Positions 43,851 to 57,900 of a stretch of 64,000 nt of DNA are shown here, piece after piece. This stretch comes from Chrysopilus asiliformis (lineage: Eukaryota > Arthropoda > Insecta > Diptera > Rhagionidae). How positions within the stretch are numbered: position 1 is the stretch's first letter; each line of letters starts with the position of its first letter. The position numbers and the translations under genes were made by a program. A model generated the notes under the pieces. The model made no database searches and was not told the origin of the DNA. It saw only the letters and a program-made list of their open reading frames with translations. Location: positions 43,485,090 to 43,549,089 of the forward strand of contig OZ035963.1 in NCBI GenBank assembly GCA_964034945.1. Reading direction: 5' to 3'.

Positions 43851-43896
43851 ATTTTTAGTTCAATTTTTCCGAGAAAGGTTGGAAGAACTATTTATT

Positions 43897-44000
43897 ATGC
43901 CAAAATTGGAATTTTTAAAATGCCTCGTCAAGCAATGTTCCGCGGACAGCTTAAAAAATCCCGACAGAACGTTTTTTAGGGTACCGAAAGCACCAGAAAG
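43897..44000 (+). CDS. First exon of a THAP-like zinc-finger protein (candidate)
   Basis: ATG at 43897 opens MPKLEFLKCLVKQCSADSLK, then NPDRTFFRVPKAPER, which fits the beginning of a THAP domain: M-P, C-x4-C at residues 9 and 14, and the R-x-F-F-R-V-P block that matches the usual F-x-x-F-P. The exon runs into GAAAG|GTACAT, a plausible donor, with the codon split after its second base; many THAP genes have an intron near here. THAP proteins bind DNA through a C2CH zinc module and may be host regulators or P-element-type transposases. The remaining ligands would be in the next exon, which I could not find before 44825. The call rests on 34 codons. Confidence 0.45.
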
Positions 44001-44824
44001 GTACATTTTTTCGATTAGATACAAAAAAGGGGGAAAATTTAGGAAACACTAAAATTTTCTCGTAATTCCGAGGAAATCAAATTTTTTGAAAAGAATTACG
44101 TTATTCGCCGCTGCTTCGCGTATCACATAACAATAAACACGTCACAACATCCACGATTTTACACAATAAATCGGCATAAATTCAAAACGTTTCCGACATT
44201 TATCTCGATGTTTTTTTGTTCGGTTTGACAAACGTCAAACCTTGATATTACCTGATTCAAGGGTTCGTGATTCAAAAATTGCAAAAGGCGCGTAGATTTG
44301 AATTTCAATAAATTTCTGAACTTTGAATTTCATCTTTTGGATTTGTAAGGGTTTTAAGTTCTCAACGAATTATTTGTCGGATCTAAAAGTTTAGTCTCAG
44401 AATAGGGTATTGGAGTAATGTCGATTACATTAACTTTTTGATCAAAAAAAAAGTTTTTACTAGTATCTGAGCGACGAGCATTACCGCTTCTTTCAAACAA
44501 TCAACGTAATTAATTCATACATACTAACTGTTATTAGGGATATGAATTAAATTAAATTTCCGCGAATTTCCATTTTGTGATTTTAGCGGAATAAAATTAT
44601 GTACATCAACACATCCAATAGTTTAATTCTGGCAACCCCTTGGAATTTCATCCGCCATTTCTGGGCACACATATAAAGCAATTCGTGTGCTTACAAGGGA
44701 AATGAGATAGCCACATAAGGTCCGGAAAGTTCTTCGCACATCAAAAACTTTTGTTCCTCGATTCCCTTCTGTTATTCTGTGGTTACAGTATTTGTATTAA
44801 AAACCAGTCCAACCAAAACGATTC
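44001..44824. other. Unassigned, possible intron
   Basis: Nothing recognised. If the THAP-like exon is real, this is the start of its first intron. Confidence 0.35.
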
Positions 44825-45550
44825 GGCCATCTTATTGACGTGGATACGTCTTAGAGTTTGGTTATAGGGGTACAAATTAGAAAATCTGCTTGCTGCCATG
44901 ATAACAAATTGCAATCGATGATACTCGATAGTTTGTGGTGACATCCGAACAGAAAATGCAGCCTACATTAAGGCAATGCGGCCTACATTAAGGCATTGTT
45001 TAGGGTATTTTGTTATGTTAAACTATGTTCAATTATTATTTTTTAAATCAAAATCTAAATTTTCACTGCCGCTGTTGTTGTGTTTGCTGCTTGTAGTACA
45101 GATTTCACATTTATACTCTTTTTATGCTTTCTTTGTGTGCATTTTTTTATGCTTTCTCTTTCGTCCTTTAAAGAGAGAAATTTTGAGCTCCGCGGTACTG
45201 TTCGTAAGAGTCGGAACGATCGATGCACATTTTTCGTTCTCCCTCCCAAGTTAAGAACGAAATTGTTTCTATTTAAGTGTCGCTTCTTGTTCAAAGCGGT
45301 TTGTGGGTTTCGCATAAAAATGAATGAAAGCCTCGAGCCATGGCTGTTGGGTTTGATCACACACATATATAAGTATGTGATTTTATTAGTAAGAGAGCGA
45401 TATTTCGCTCCCAGCATTAAAGTTCTGTTCTCAAATAACGTAAAAACAAAACGCAAATGTAAAGATCTTAAGAGCAAGAACGTAAAAACCATAATTTTTT
45501 CTCGTTCTTTGGAGCGTTTTACTAAAATGCTGAATTTCGTTCTCTAGAGA
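44825..45550 (+). repeat. Dispersed repeat I, uninterrupted copy
   Basis: Reverse counterpart of 22900-25790 without the mariner and the TA-flanked element. It contains ATTGACGTGGATACGTCTTA, GATGATACTCGATAGTTTG, a small internal duplication (GCGGCCTACATTAAGGCA) and GGAGCGATATTTCGCTCCC-like inverted repeats (AGAGCGATATTTCGCTC at 45395). Frames of up to 155 codons on both strands look like repeat shadow. Confidence 0.75.
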
Positions 45551-46072
45551 GTGATTATACCCGTAGGGTGAAACCAATGGGTATATTAGATTTGTTTGTA
45601 ACGCCAAGATCTCGTCATCACACAAAAAAATGAATTACACCAGTGTGTTTAGAATGATAAAAAAAAAGTTGAATTTAGCATGTCCGTCCGTCCGTCCGTC
45701 TCTGGCGCGGATTGCGGGCGCACGGATTGAGCTAGACTTTTGCGCAGATTGGTTTTTCGTAAAATGCAAGGCTAAGTTCGTTAATGGGCAAAAATGGACC
45801 ATTAGGGGCGGGGGTACCCACGAAAAGGATTTTTGCGAATATCTCAAAAACGGTGCATCTTATCAAAAAAGTGCAAGAACAAAAGTTATTTAGGATATGA
45901 TTCTACATAAAACTCCCATACATCAAAATCCGATTGGAATAAATTTTAAAAAATCTTTTTGGAAAATTTGACTTCAGAATTTTGATACAACTGTTCGCTG
46001 TTCACTTAAATCACCATACGGGTTTTCAATAATTGCCAGATTGGCAATTATAGCTTTTGTTATGTTTTTTAA
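45551..46072 (+). mobile_element. HINE copy A7
   Basis: TATACCCGTAGGGTGAAACC with closing ATGGGTATA, a GTCCGTCCGTCCGTCTC tract, GAGCTAGACTTTTGCGCAG (small deletion), CACCATACGGGTTTTCAATA, an intact AATTGCCAGATTGGCAATT hairpin, and an end at GTTATG in a T-run. Confidence 0.85.
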
Positions 46073-46427
46073 ATAAAAATTTATTTCTTTAATTTCCTTT
46101 TCACTAAAATTTCATATTTAAATATCTATTGGCGATCGTTGTAGGCGAATCCACGTCTTCTGGCGTCTGTACAAGACAGACACCTTCTTTTTAAAATTGG
46201 TTTAATTTTGGTTTGGTTCGTCCTTTTTTTCAGTATGGTTCGGTTTATGGTTTGGTTTTAGTTGACTAAAATTTCAATGGTTCATTGGTTTTTGGTTCGG
46301 TTCAAAAATCCAGTTGAAATAGCCCTTAACAAAAATCTAAATTGAACTACTAGTTTTAAATTCGTAATTTCTAAGCACATAAAAAATATAAAAGATTAAA
46401 AGAATTAAAAACAAAAGCCATAGAACG
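46073..46427. other. Flank shared with HINE A6, then unassigned
   Basis: 46073-46195 matches 21831-21953 reversed. 46195-46320 has repeated TTTGGTTTGGTTCG / GGTTCATTGGTTTTTGGTTC words. No gene. Confidence 0.55.
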
Positions 46428-46476
46428 ATAAGGGAACAAAAAGTACCCCCAGAGATATAGTTTCAGCATTCACTGG
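46428..46476 (-). repeat. Family J end fragment
   Basis: GATAAGGGAACAAAAAGTAC and CCCCAGAGATATAG match the tip of the family J arms. The rest of the arm is absent. Confidence 0.7.
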
Positions 46477-46804
46477 GTCATTATTACGTAATCGTTGTAA
46501 ATTACCCATTAAAAAAATCAGAAATATGTCATTTCTGATGCTTCAAAATAGTGAAAAGGCTAAAACGACCAATAGGCTTTCCCGACGCACACAAATTTTA
46601 AATTTACTGTAATGATTATTTTATCCGTTTCAAAGTTTTTTTTTATTCAGGAGTTTTTCAATTTTGTAGGGTTTTTCTTTAGTCGGGGATTATTCAAAAA
46701 TTTTATTTTGTTTTTTTTCACTCTTTTTAAAGATAACAATGAACAAACTTTTTATGTCCGATTGAATTTAAAGTTTTTTGGTAACCATTTTGTATTGTAA
46801 TAAT
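46477..46804. other. Unassigned AT-rich stretch
   Basis: No gene or repeat recognised. Confidence 0.4.
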
Positions 46805-46968
46805 TAGAGCCTCCAAAAATTGTTAAAAAAATATGTCCAAAAATTGTTGTTAAATTGTTAACGAATATTGCAAAAAATTGTTAGTGTTTCGAAAAAAAAA
46901 CGAAAATTTCCTGAAAAAGCTGGTTTATTAGTACAGATATTTTATTTCTTCGCATACAAGGTTTAAAG

Positions 46969-47138
46969 CAGCGTTTTCCAAACTGGGAGGCGTGGACTAG
47001 TCTAAGGGGAGGCGCAATACGTAACATATAGGTACATATTAACTACTATGCTGCTGATGCTACCCTTACCCCGTAGCAAACATAACGGTTCAAATATTTT
47101 TAAGGGAGCCGTGGTAAAATAAAGTTTGGAAACCACTG
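46969..47138. mobile_element. Small hAT MITE (170 bp)
   Basis: CAGCGTTTTCCAAACTGGG and, reversed, CAGTGGTTTCCAAACTTTA are hAT termini. The flanks are GTTTAAAG (46961-46968) and GATTAAAG (47139-47146), an 8-bp duplication with one mismatch. Confidence 0.85.
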
Positions 47139-47152
47139 GATTAAAGGATGTA

Positions 47153-47850
47153 CAATGCAAGTGATATGCTTTAAATTTGAAAATGCCTGTTCAAGCCACG
47201 CCCTGCCTTTAACATATATGGCGCTTCATCGGAAAGCATTAGCCAAATATTGTCAAATTTTATGTCACCTCCATAAAGCAAAGAAAATACTTTAAATACA
47301 GATTGTTGAACTATTGTTTGTTTTTTCCAGAAACTGTGTACTTAATAGCATCGGCTTACTATATTTTCCATTTAAATTGCCGACCAAAATATTTAAAACG
47401 TACGTAACGTACAAAAAATAAACGTCTCAATTTGAGAACAAAATATCAGAAAAAAATCATTCATACCTTCCAAGCGAGTCGTGAGTTTCGTCAAAAATAA
47501 AGTAAATAGGGTCGTTTCCAGATCTTTCTTTAATAATTTTAATTGTTGATTCATAAAATTTATCAATCTGATTGTAGAATGTGTTAACGCATGGCAAAAT
47601 TACTTCATGTTGATCCAAAAAAAATTTAATACTGGGATGGTGCACTTTCCATAATGGAATACCTGTTTCAGAATTTTGGATTTAGAGCCAGAAAACACAG
47701 AACAAAAATGTAACTAGAAAATACCTGCTTCCAAAAATGCCTTAGCCAATTTAAATGCATACGTTTCTGATCCGGCTTTTCCAACATTTGAATTTGCTGT
47801 GGCAATTGAAATTTGTTTTTTGGTGTCTCTTAAACTATTATTTTGATGGT
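47153..47850 (-). pseudogene. hAT transposase relic with an intron
   Basis: Minus strand, 5' to 3': KQISIATANSNVGKAG and AFKLAKAFLEA (to 47725); a 62-bp GT-AG intron (47663-47724); GIPLWKVHHPSIKFFLDQH, LPCVNTFYNQIDKFYE and YFIFDETHDSLGRY (to about 47470), which keeps the catalytic Asp that transposon O has lost; a disrupted join; then VLNILVGNLNGKYSKPM, QFLEKTN, a frameshift, and NIWLMLSDEAPYMLKAGRG with the second catalytic Asp. The order matches residues 85-240 of the transposon O protein, so the two are related. The in-phase intron suggests a once-spliced transposase or domesticated gene; the frameshift says it is now broken. The zinc finger and C-terminus were not found. Confidence 0.75.
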
Positions 47851-48169
47851 TTTTTTAGTTGACATGGGATTTAAATTGAAGTCCAATGTTTGAACTAGAA
47901 TTTAATAAAGAACGGTACAAAAACTGCAGTTATAACATGGAGGCGTTATTGCATTAGTGTGCAAAATTTAAGCATCGGGGGATATTTTTGACGTGTTTTT
48001 TGATGACTTCTCGGGTATGTAAATACGCTGCTGTCACGTGTGTGTGTGTAAATACACTGCAATGCAACGAAAACAACAAAATTGTGGAGTATTACCAGTT
48101 GTGACAAATTTTGATTCTCAATTCTCAGGTTATGGTAAAATATTCTTTGGAGGCTTTTTGTACGTAACA

Positions 48170-48978
48170 TTTTCACTGGCCACAAGTTTTTTCAGACTTT
48201 AGCATGGAAATAATCAAAAAATATCAGTTGTGGTCAACACAAAACTTTCTTCTACAAAATCTACGACCCTGTGCAATTTACGTTATAGCCCTGTCGTATT
48301 GTCAACTCAATACAACCTCCTAATAAATTGTTGGTTCATCCAAAAATATCAAAAACAAAATTTGAGTACAAAATTTGAGATAACTTGAGAACTGTAAAAG
48401 ATATCAATTTAAGGTAAATGGCAAAAATGTAGAAAATGTTAACATCTTTAATAATTCTTTTAACTGATTTGTCGAAAAACCGTTAGTTTGCAAATTATTC
48501 GCAAAAATATGATTTTTTACGTATTAATGAAAATATCTCAATAACGGTAAAATATAACGGATAAAGGTAAAAGACAAAATTGTGCAGAATGCCATTCTCA
48601 TTAATTCACTTCATACATTCAGTCAGCAAAAACCCGGTAATTTTCGAGATAATCGCAAAAAACTGTTTTTTTTTTTTGGAAATAACGGTTTATCTTGATA
48701 ACAGGTTGTGATATCGAGTTATAGCTAAAGACAAAAGTGTGGGAAATTTTATTTTCTCCAACTTTTGTCATACTTAAGGCCACTAAAAAACGCGTAGTTT
48801 GGGAGTAAATCGAGAAAAACTAAATTGCAATTTTTGAAAAACCGCAATTTAGTTTTTCTCGGATACTTCTGGTTAACGGATTTCCACAAAAAGTTGATAG
48901 GATCGTCCCATTTCAGGACCCAACATGCCTATAAAATTTCATGGCGCTAGCTCTATTAGTTTTTGAGAAATCTTGTAC
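48170..48978 (+). mobile_element. Left part of the family F element carrying array 2
   Basis: Tandem AATATCTCAATAACGGTAAAA-like modules (about 48375, 48530, 48690), a 40-bp inverted repeat (GAGAAAAACTAAATTGC ... GCAATTTAGTTTTTCTC at 48812-48861), then TTCTGGTTAACGGATTTCCA, AGGATCGTCCCATTTCAGGA and CTTGTACACAGACTGACAGA. It aligns with 38600-39115 and runs without a break into the satellite. Confidence 0.85.
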
Positions 48979-51900
48979 ACAGACTGACAGACAGACTGAC
49001 AGACTGACAGACTGACAGACTGACAGACTGACAGACTGACAGACTGACAGACTGACAGACTGACAGACTGACAGACTGACAGACTGACAGACTGACAGAC
49101 TGACAGACTGACAGACTGACAGACTGACAGACTGACAGACTGACAGACTGACAGACTGACAGACTGACAGACTGACAGACTGACAGACTGACAGACTGAC
49201 AGACTGACAGACTGACAGACTGACAGACTGACAGACTGACAGACTGACAGACTGACAGACTGACAGACTGACAGACTGACAGACTGACAGACTGACAGAC
49301 TGACAGACTGACAGACTGACAGACTGACAGACTGACAGACTGACAGACTGACAGACTGACAGACTGACAGACTGACAGACTGACAGACTGACAGACTGAC
49401 AGACTGACAGACTGACAGACTGACAGACTGACAGACTGACAGACTGACAGACTGACAGACTGACAGACTGACAGACTGACAGACTGACAGACTGACAGAC
49501 TGACAGACTGACAGACTGACAGACTGACAGACTGACAGACTGACAGACTGACAGACTGACAGACTGACAGACTGACAGACTGACAGACTGACAGACTGAC
49601 AGACTGACAGACTGACAGACTGACAGACTGACAGACTGACAGACTGACAGACTGACAGACTGACAGACTGACAGACTGACAGACTGACAGACTGACAGAC
49701 TGACAGACTGACAGACTGACAGACTGACAGACTGACAGACTGACAGACTGACAGACTGACAGACTGACAGACTGACAGACTGACAGACTGACAGACTGAC
49801 AGACTGACAGACTGACAGACTGACAGACTGACAGACTGACAGACTGACAGACTGACAGACTGACAGACTGACAGACTGACAGACTGACAGACTGACAGAC
49901 TGACAGACTGACAGACTGACAGACTGACAGACTGACAGACTGACAGACTGACAGACTGACAGACTGACAGACTGACAGACTGACAGACTGACAGACTGAC
50001 AGACTGACAGACTGACAGACTGACAGACTGACAGACTGACAGACTGACAGACTGACAGACTGACAGACTGACAGACTGACAGACTGACAGACTGACAGAC
50101 TGACAGACTGACAGACTGACAGACTGACAGACTGACAGACTGACAGACTGACAGACTGACAGACTGACAGACTGACAGACTGACAGACTGACAGACTGAC
50201 AGACTGACAGACTGACAGACTGACAGACTGACAGACTGACAGACTGACAGACTGACAGACTGACAGACTGACAGACTGACAGACTGACAGACTGACAGAC
50301 TGACAGACTGACAGACTGACAGACTGACAGACTGACAGACTGACAGACTGACAGACTGACAGACTGACAGACTGACAGACTGACAGACTGACAGACTGAC
50401 AGACTGACAGACTGACAGACTGACAGACTGACAGACTGACAGACTGACAGACTGACAGACTGACAGACTGACAGACTGACAGACTGACAGACTGACAGAC
50501 TGACAGACTGACAGACTGACAGACTGACAGACTGACAGACTGACAGACTGACAGACTGACAGACTGACAGACTGACAGACTGACAGACTGACAGACTGAC
50601 AGACTGACAGACTGACAGACTGACAGACTGACAGACTGACAGACTGACAGACTGACAGACTGACAGACTGACAGACTGACAGACTGACAGACTGACAGAC
50701 TGACAGACTGACAGACTGACAGACTGACAGACTGACAGACTGACAGACTGACAGACTGACAGACTGACAGACTGACAGACTGACAGACTGACAGACTGAC
50801 AGACTGACAGACTGACAGACTGACAGACTGACAGACTGACAGACTGACAGACTGACAGACTGACAGACTGACAGACTGACAGACTGACAGACTGACAGAC
50901 TGACAGACTGACAGACTGACAGACTGACAGACTGACAGACTGACAGACTGACAGACTGACAGACTGACAGACTGACAGACTGACAGACTGACAGACTGAC
51001 AGACTGACAGACTGACAGACTGACAGACTGACAGACTGACAGACTGACAGACTGACAGACTGACAGACTGACAGACTGACAGACTGACAGACTGACAGAC
51101 TGACAGACTGACAGACTGACAGACTGACAGACTGACAGACTGACAGACTGACAGACTGACAGACTGACAGACTGACAGACTGACAGACTGACAGACTGAC
51201 AGACTGACAGACTGACAGACTGACAGACTGACAGACTGACAGACTGACAGACTGACAGACTGACAGACTGACAGACTGACAGACTGACAGACTGACAGAC
51301 TGACAGACTGACAGACTGACAGACTGACAGACTGACAGACTGACAGACTGACAGACTGACAGACTGACAGACTGACAGACTGACAGACTGACAGACTGAC
51401 AGACTGACAGACTGACAGACTGACAGACTGACAGACTGACAGACTGACAGACTGACAGACTGACAGACTGACAGACTGACAGACTGACAGACTGACAGAC
51501 TGACAGACTGACAGACTGACAGACTGACAGACTGACAGACTGACAGACTGACAGACTGACAGACTGACAGACTGACAGACTGACAGACTGACAGACTGAC
51601 AGACTGACAGACTGACAGACTGACAGACTGACAGACTGACAGACTGACAGACTGACAGACTGACAGACTGACAGACTGACAGACTGACAGACTGACAGAC
51701 TGACAGACTGACAGACTGACAGACTGACAGACTGACAGACTGACAGACTGACAGACTGACAGACTGACAGACTGACAGACTGACAGACTGACAGACTGAC
51801 AGACTGACAGACTGACAGACTGACAGACTGACAGACTGACAGACTGACAGACTGACAGACTGACAGACTGACAGACTGACAGACTGACAGACTGACAGAC

Positions 51901-54900
51901 TGACAGACTGACAGACTGACAGACTGACAGACTGACAGACTGACAGACTGACAGACTGACAGACTGACAGACTGACAGACTGACAGACTGACAGACTGAC
52001 AGACTGACAGACTGACAGACTGACAGACTGACAGACTGACAGACTGACAGACTGACAGACTGACAGACTGACAGACTGACAGACTGACAGACTGACAGAC
52101 TGACAGACTGACAGACTGACAGACTGACAGACTGACAGACTGACAGACTGACAGACTGACAGACTGACAGACTGACAGACTGACAGACTGACAGACTGAC
52201 AGACTGACAGACTGACAGACTGACAGACTGACAGACTGACAGACTGACAGACTGACAGACTGACAGACTGACAGACTGACAGACTGACAGACTGACAGAC
52301 TGACAGACTGACAGACTGACAGACTGACAGACTGACAGACTGACAGACTGACAGACTGACAGACTGACAGACTGACAGACTGACAGACTGACAGACTGAC
52401 AGACTGACAGACTGACAGACTGACAGACTGACAGACTGACAGACTGACAGACTGACAGACTGACAGACTGACAGACTGACAGACTGACAGACTGACAGAC
52501 TGACAGACTGACAGACTGACAGACTGACAGACTGACAGACTGACAGACTGACAGACTGACAGACTGACAGACTGACAGACTGACAGACTGACAGACTGAC
52601 AGACTGACAGACTGACAGACTGACAGACTGACAGACTGACAGACTGACAGACTGACAGACTGACAGACTGACAGACTGACAGACTGACAGACTGACAGAC
52701 TGACAGACTGACAGACTGACAGACTGACAGACTGACAGACTGACAGACTGACAGACTGACAGACTGACAGACTGACAGACTGACAGACTGACAGACTGAC
52801 AGACTGACAGACTGACAGACTGACAGACTGACAGACTGACAGACTGACAGACTGACAGACTGACAGACTGACAGACTGACAGACTGACAGACTGACAGAC
52901 TGACAGACTGACAGACTGACAGACTGACAGACTGACAGACTGACAGACTGACAGACTGACAGACTGACAGACTGACAGACTGACAGACTGACAGACTGAC
53001 AGACTGACAGACTGACAGACTGACAGACTGACAGACTGACAGACTGACAGACTGACAGACTGACAGACTGACAGACTGACAGACTGACAGACTGACAGAC
53101 TGACAGACTGACAGACTGACAGACTGACAGACTGACAGACTGACAGACTGACAGACTGACAGACTGACAGACTGACAGACTGACAGACTGACAGACTGAC
53201 AGACTGACAGACTGACAGACTGACAGACTGACAGACTGACAGACTGACAGACTGACAGACTGACAGACTGACAGACTGACAGACTGACAGACTGACAGAC
53301 TGACAGACTGACAGACTGACAGACTGACAGACTGACAGACTGACAGACTGACAGACTGACAGACTGACAGACTGACAGACTGACAGACTGACAGACTGAC
53401 AGACTGACAGACTGACAGACTGACAGACTGACAGACTGACAGACTGACAGACTGACAGACTGACAGACTGACAGACTGACAGACTGACAGACTGACAGAC
53501 TGACAGACTGACAGACTGACAGACTGACAGACTGACAGACTGACAGACTGACAGACTGACAGACTGACAGACTGACAGACTGACAGACTGACAGACTGAC
53601 AGACTGACAGACTGACAGACTGACAGACTGACAGACTGACAGACTGACAGACTGACAGACTGACAGACTGACAGACTGACAGACTGACAGACTGACAGAC
53701 TGACAGACTGACAGACTGACAGACTGACAGACTGACAGACTGACAGACTGACAGACTGACAGACTGACAGACTGACAGACTGACAGACTGACAGACTGAC
53801 AGACTGACAGACTGACAGACTGACAGACTGACAGACTGACAGACTGACAGACTGACAGACTGACAGACTGACAGACTGACAGACTGACAGACTGACAGAC
53901 TGACAGACTGACAGACTGACAGACTGACAGACTGACAGACTGACAGACTGACAGACTGACAGACTGACAGACTGACAGACTGACAGACTGACAGACTGAC
54001 AGACTGACAGACTGACAGACTGACAGACTGACAGACTGACAGACTGACAGACTGACAGACTGACAGACTGACAGACTGACAGACTGACAGACTGACAGAC
54101 TGACAGACTGACAGACTGACAGACTGACAGACTGACAGACTGACAGACTGACAGACTGACAGACTGACAGACTGACAGACTGACAGACTGACAGACTGAC
54201 AGACTGACAGACTGACAGACTGACAGACTGACAGACTGACAGACTGACAGACTGACAGACTGACAGACTGACAGACTGACAGACTGACAGACTGACAGAC
54301 TGACAGACTGACAGACTGACAGACTGACAGACTGACAGACTGACAGGACTGACAGACTGACAGACTGACAGACTGACAGACTGACAGACTGACAGACTGA
54401 CAGACTGACAGACTGACAGACTGACAGACTGACAGACTGACAGACTGACAGACTGACAGACTGACAGACTGACAGACTGACAGACTGACAGACTGACAGA
54501 CTGACAGACTGACAGACTGACAGACTGACAGACTGACAGACTGACAGACTGACAGACTGACAGACTGACAGACTGACAGACTGACAGACTGACAGACTGA
54601 CAGACTGACAGACTGACAGACTGACAGACTGACAGACTGACAGACTGACAGACTGACAGACTGACAGACTGACAGACTGACAGACTGACAGACTGACAGA
54701 CTGACAGACTGACAGACTGACAGACTGACAGACTGACAGACTGACAGACTGACAGACTGACAGACTGACAGACTGACAGACTGACAGACTGACAGACTGA
54801 CAGACTGACAGACTGACAGACTGACAGACTGACAGACTGACAGACTGACAGACTGACAGACTGACAGACTGACAGACTGACAGACTGACAGACTGACAGA

Positions 54901-57900
54901 CTGACAGACTGACAGACTGACAGACTGACAGACTGACAGACTGACAGACTGACAGACTGACAGACTGACAGACTGACAGACTGACAGACTGACAGACTGA
55001 CAGACTGACAGACTGACAGACTGACAGACTGACAGACTGACAGACTGACAGACTGACAGACTGACAGACTGACAGACTGACAGACTGACAGACTGACAGA
55101 CTGACAGACTGACAGACTGACAGACTGACAGACTGACAGACTGACAGACTGACAGACTGACAGACTGACAGACTGACAGACTGACAGACTGACAGACTGA
55201 CAGACTGACAGACTGACAGACTGACAGACTGACAGACTGACAGACTGACAGACTGACAGACTGACAGACTGACAGACTGACAGACTGACAGACTGACAGA
55301 CTGACAGACTGACAGACTGACAGACTGACAGACTGACAGACTGACAGACTGACAGACTGACAGACTGACAGACTGACAGACTGACAGACTGACAGACTGA
55401 CAGACTGACAGACTGACAGACTGACAGACTGACAGACTGACAGACTGACAGACTGACAGACTGACAGACTGACAGACTGACAGACTGACAGACTGACAGA
55501 CTGACAGACTGACAGACTGACAGACTGACAGACTGACAGACTGACAGACTGACAGACTGACAGACTGACAGACTGACAGACTGACAGACTGACAGACTGA
55601 CAGACTGACAGACTGACAGACTGACAGACTGACAGACTGACAGACTGACAGACTGACAGACTGACAGACTGACAGACTGACAGACTGACAGACTGACAGA
55701 CTGACAGACTGACAGACTGACAGACTGACAGACTGACAGACTGACAGACTGACAGACTGACAGACTGACAGACTGACAGACTGACAGACTGACAGACTGA
55801 CAGACTGACAGACTGACAGACTGACAGACTGACAGACTGACAGACTGACAGACTGACAGACTGACAGACTGACAGACTGACAGACTGACAGACTGACAGA
55901 CTGACAGACTGACAGACTGACAGACTGACAGACTGACAGACTGACAGACTGACAGACTGACAGACTGACAGACTGACAGACTGACAGACTGACAGACTGA
56001 CAGACTGACAGACTGACAGACTGACAGACTGACAGACTGACAGACTGACAGACTGACAGACTGACAGACTGACAGACTGACAGACTGACAGACTGACAGA
56101 CTGACAGACTGACAGACTGACAGACTGACAGACTGACAGACTGACAGACTGACAGACTGACAGACTGACAGACTGACAGACTGACAGACTGACAGACTGA
56201 CAGACTGACAGACTGACAGACTGACAGACTGACAGACTGACAGACTGACAGACTGACAGACTGACAGACTGACAGACTGACAGACTGACAGACTGACAGA
56301 CTGACAGACTGACAGACTGACAGACTGACAGACTGACAGACTGACAGACTGACAGACTGACAGACTGACAGACTGACAGACTGACAGACTGACAGACTGA
56401 CAGACTGACAGACTGACAGACTGACAGACTGACAGACTGACAGACTGACAGACTGACAGACTGACAGACTGACAGACTGACAGACTGACAGACTGACAGA
56501 CTGACAGACTGACAGACTGACAGACTGACAGACTGACAGACTGACAGACTGACAGACTGACAGACTGACAGACTGACAGACTGACAGACTGACAGACTGA
56601 CAGACTGACAGACTGACAGACTGACAGACTGACAGACTGACAGACTGACAGACTGACAGACTGACAGACTGACAGACTGACAGACTGACAGACTGACAGA
56701 CTGACAGACTGACAGACTGACAGACTGACAGACTGACAGACTGACAGACTGACAGACTGACAGACTGACAGACTGACAGACTGACAGACTGACAGACTGA
56801 CAGACTGACAGACTGACAGACTGACAGACTGACAGACTGACAGACTGACAGACTGACAGACTGACAGACTGACAGACTGACAGACTGACAGACTGACAGA
56901 CTGACAGACTGACAGACTGACAGACTGACAGACTGACAGACTGACAGACTGACAGACTGACAGACTGACAGACTGACAGACTGACAGACTGACAGACTGA
57001 CAGACTGACAGACTGACAGACTGACAGACTGACAGACTGACAGACTGACAGACTGACAGACTGACAGACTGACAGACTGACAGACTGACTGAGACTGACA
57101 GACTGACAGACTGACAGACTGACAGACTGACAGACTGACAGACTGACAGACTGACAGACTGACAGACTGACAGACTGACAGACTGACAGACTGACAGACT
57201 GACAGACTGACAGACTGACAGACTGACAGACTGACAGACTGACAGACTGACAGACTGACAGACTGACAGACTGACAGACTGACAGACTGACAGACTGACA
57301 GACTGACAGACTGACAGACTGACAGACTGACAGACTGACAGACTGACAGACTGACAGACTGACAGACTGACAGACTGACAGACTGACAGACTGACAGACT
57401 GACAGACTGACAGACTGACAGACTGACAGACTGACAGACTGACAGACTGACAGACTGACAGACTGACAGACTGACAGACTGACAGACTGACAGACTGACA
57501 GACTGACAGACTGACAGACTGACAGACTGACAGACTGACAGACTGACAGACTGACAGACTGACAGACTGACAGACTGACAGACTGACAGACTGACAGACT
57601 GACAGACTGACAGACTGACAGACTGACAGACTGACAGACTGACAGACTGACAGACTGACAGACTGACAGACTGACAGACTGACAGACTGACAGACTGACA
57701 GACTGACAGACTGACAGACTGACAGACTGACAGACTGACAGACTGACAGACTGACAGACTGACAGACTGACAGACTGACAGACTGACAGACTGACAGACT
57801 GACAGACTGACAGACTGACAGACTGACAGACTGACAGACTGACAGACTGACAGACTGACAGACTGACAGACTGACAGACTGACAGACTGACAGACTGACA

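Larger units (their letters stand above)
46805..48157 (-). mobile_element. Degenerate hAT element R
   Basis: Probable ends AGAGCCTCCAAAAATTG at the left and, reversed at the right, AAAAGCCTCCAAAGAATATT. The inside carries minus-strand transposase pieces and a nested 170-bp hAT MITE. No clear target duplication was found, so the limits are approximate. Confidence 0.5.

Noticed and set aside
45080..45547. 155-codon frame on plus and 145 on minus
   Set aside because: Overlapping opposite frames within a dispersed repeat that is non-coding in its second copy.
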